Positions 5,008 to 5,212 of a stretch of 5,212 nucleotides of DNA are shown one piece after another. Position 1 is the first letter of the stretch, and each line of letters begins with the position of its first letter. The stretch comes from Deltaproteobacteria bacterium (lineage in GTDB: Bacteria > Desulfobacterota > DSM-4660 > Desulfatiglandales > HGW-15), in NCBI GenBank assembly GCA_016926135.1, contig JAFGPH010000393.1:1-5212 (forward strand), read 5' to 3'. The translations under genes were made by a program, and so were the position numbers. The notes beneath the pieces are model-generated. The model made no database searches. It had not been told where the DNA came from and was given only the letters and a program-made list of their open reading frames with translations.

Positions 5008-5027
5008 TCATAAACACTACATATTGT
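4984..5027. promoter_or_regulatory. Candidate operator: 12-bp direct repeat over the deacetylase promoter
   Basis: ACTACAGATTGT (4984-4995) and ACTACATATTGT (5016-5027) match at 11 of 12 bases and are 32 bp apart start to start, close to three DNA turns. One copy lies between the -10 and -35 boxes; the other lies just upstream of the -35. That placement is what a repressor or activator binding the same helix face twice would need. No regulator is identified. Confidence 0.35.
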
Positions 5028-5054
5028 TCAAGTGTCTAAAAATACGGCGTTTGT

Positions 5055-5165
5055 ATGGACGAATCGCATTGTATCAAAGTAGAATTGAGACCACAGGATA
5101 TTGTGGTATCGGCGGCGGCTGTAATGCTTGAAAGGCAAGGGAGAGGGAGCGGACTGGGTATTTGA
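5055..5165 (+). pseudogene. Possible remnant of a small HTH-type protein, N-terminus only
   Basis: A 36-codon open frame from an ATG with no ribosome site, ending at TGA 5163-5165. Residues 9-18 read VELRPQDIVV, which resembles the opening of a family of small winged-helix proteins that begin ELxPQDxLVxLKL. After residue 19 (AAAVMLERQGRG) the likeness fades and the frame stops, without the HTH region such proteins carry. This suggests a truncated or frameshifted remnant, or coincidence. The window ends 47 bases later, so a continuation in another frame cannot be judged. Identification is from memory of the motif only. Confidence 0.25.
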
Positions 5166-5212
5166 CTTTACCCCGTTTCGCTGGTAGACGTAAGCAAACG
5201 GCGCACGGCGCA

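Noticed and set aside
5162..5190. Plus-strand promoter TTGACT with TAGACG 17 bp later
   Set aside because: The -10 box is too far from consensus and no downstream gene is visible before the window ends.

Overview
The window looks like chromosomal DNA from a Gram-negative, probably anaerobic bacterium of the Desulfobacterota (former Deltaproteobacteria). The evidence is an LPS gene (kdsA), a DUF39-type homocysteine-biosynthesis protein typical of sulfate reducers, syntrophs and methanogens, a Tat-type export signal, GC-rich coding sequence, and intergenic short-period repeats of a kind I associate with this group. The taxonomic call is inference from gene content, not from a marker gene.

Layout. 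Positions 1-305 hold no gene; they contain a short inverted repeat, two facing arrays of 8-bp repeats and an 8-bp perfect hairpin. kdsA (306-1139, minus) makes KDO-8-phosphate and is read leftwards from a promoter in a short divergent intergenic region. Rightwards from that region runs a compact four-gene plus-strand group: a DUF39 L-aspartate-semialdehyde sulfurtransferase (to 2442), greA (2458-2925), a divergent SlyD-like FKBP (2981-3469) and a small alpha/beta hydrolase (3476-3943). Gaps of 15, 55 and 6 bp suggest one operon. A 208-bp convergent spacer (3944-4151) is packed with degenerate 7-bp, 14-bp and 13-bp repeats and one GC-rich hairpin. A minus-strand gene follows for a Tat-exported YibQ-type divergent polysaccharide deacetylase (4152-4913). 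Its upstream region has a good sigma70-like promoter overlapped by two near-identical 12-bp direct repeats 32 bp apart. The right end (about 5055-5165) holds a 36-codon open frame whose start resembles the N-terminus of a small HTH-type protein family and may be a remnant.

How the genes fit together. kdsA and the deacetylase both concern the cell envelope but are separate transcription units. The plus-strand operon mixes methionine/sulfur metabolism, RNA polymerase rescue, protein folding and an uncharacterised hydrolase, with no single shared pathway visible. I see no convincing novel multi-gene system. The most distinctive signals are the paired octamer arrays, the direct-repeat candidate operator, and two genes whose promoter positions argue for a later start codon than the longest open frame.
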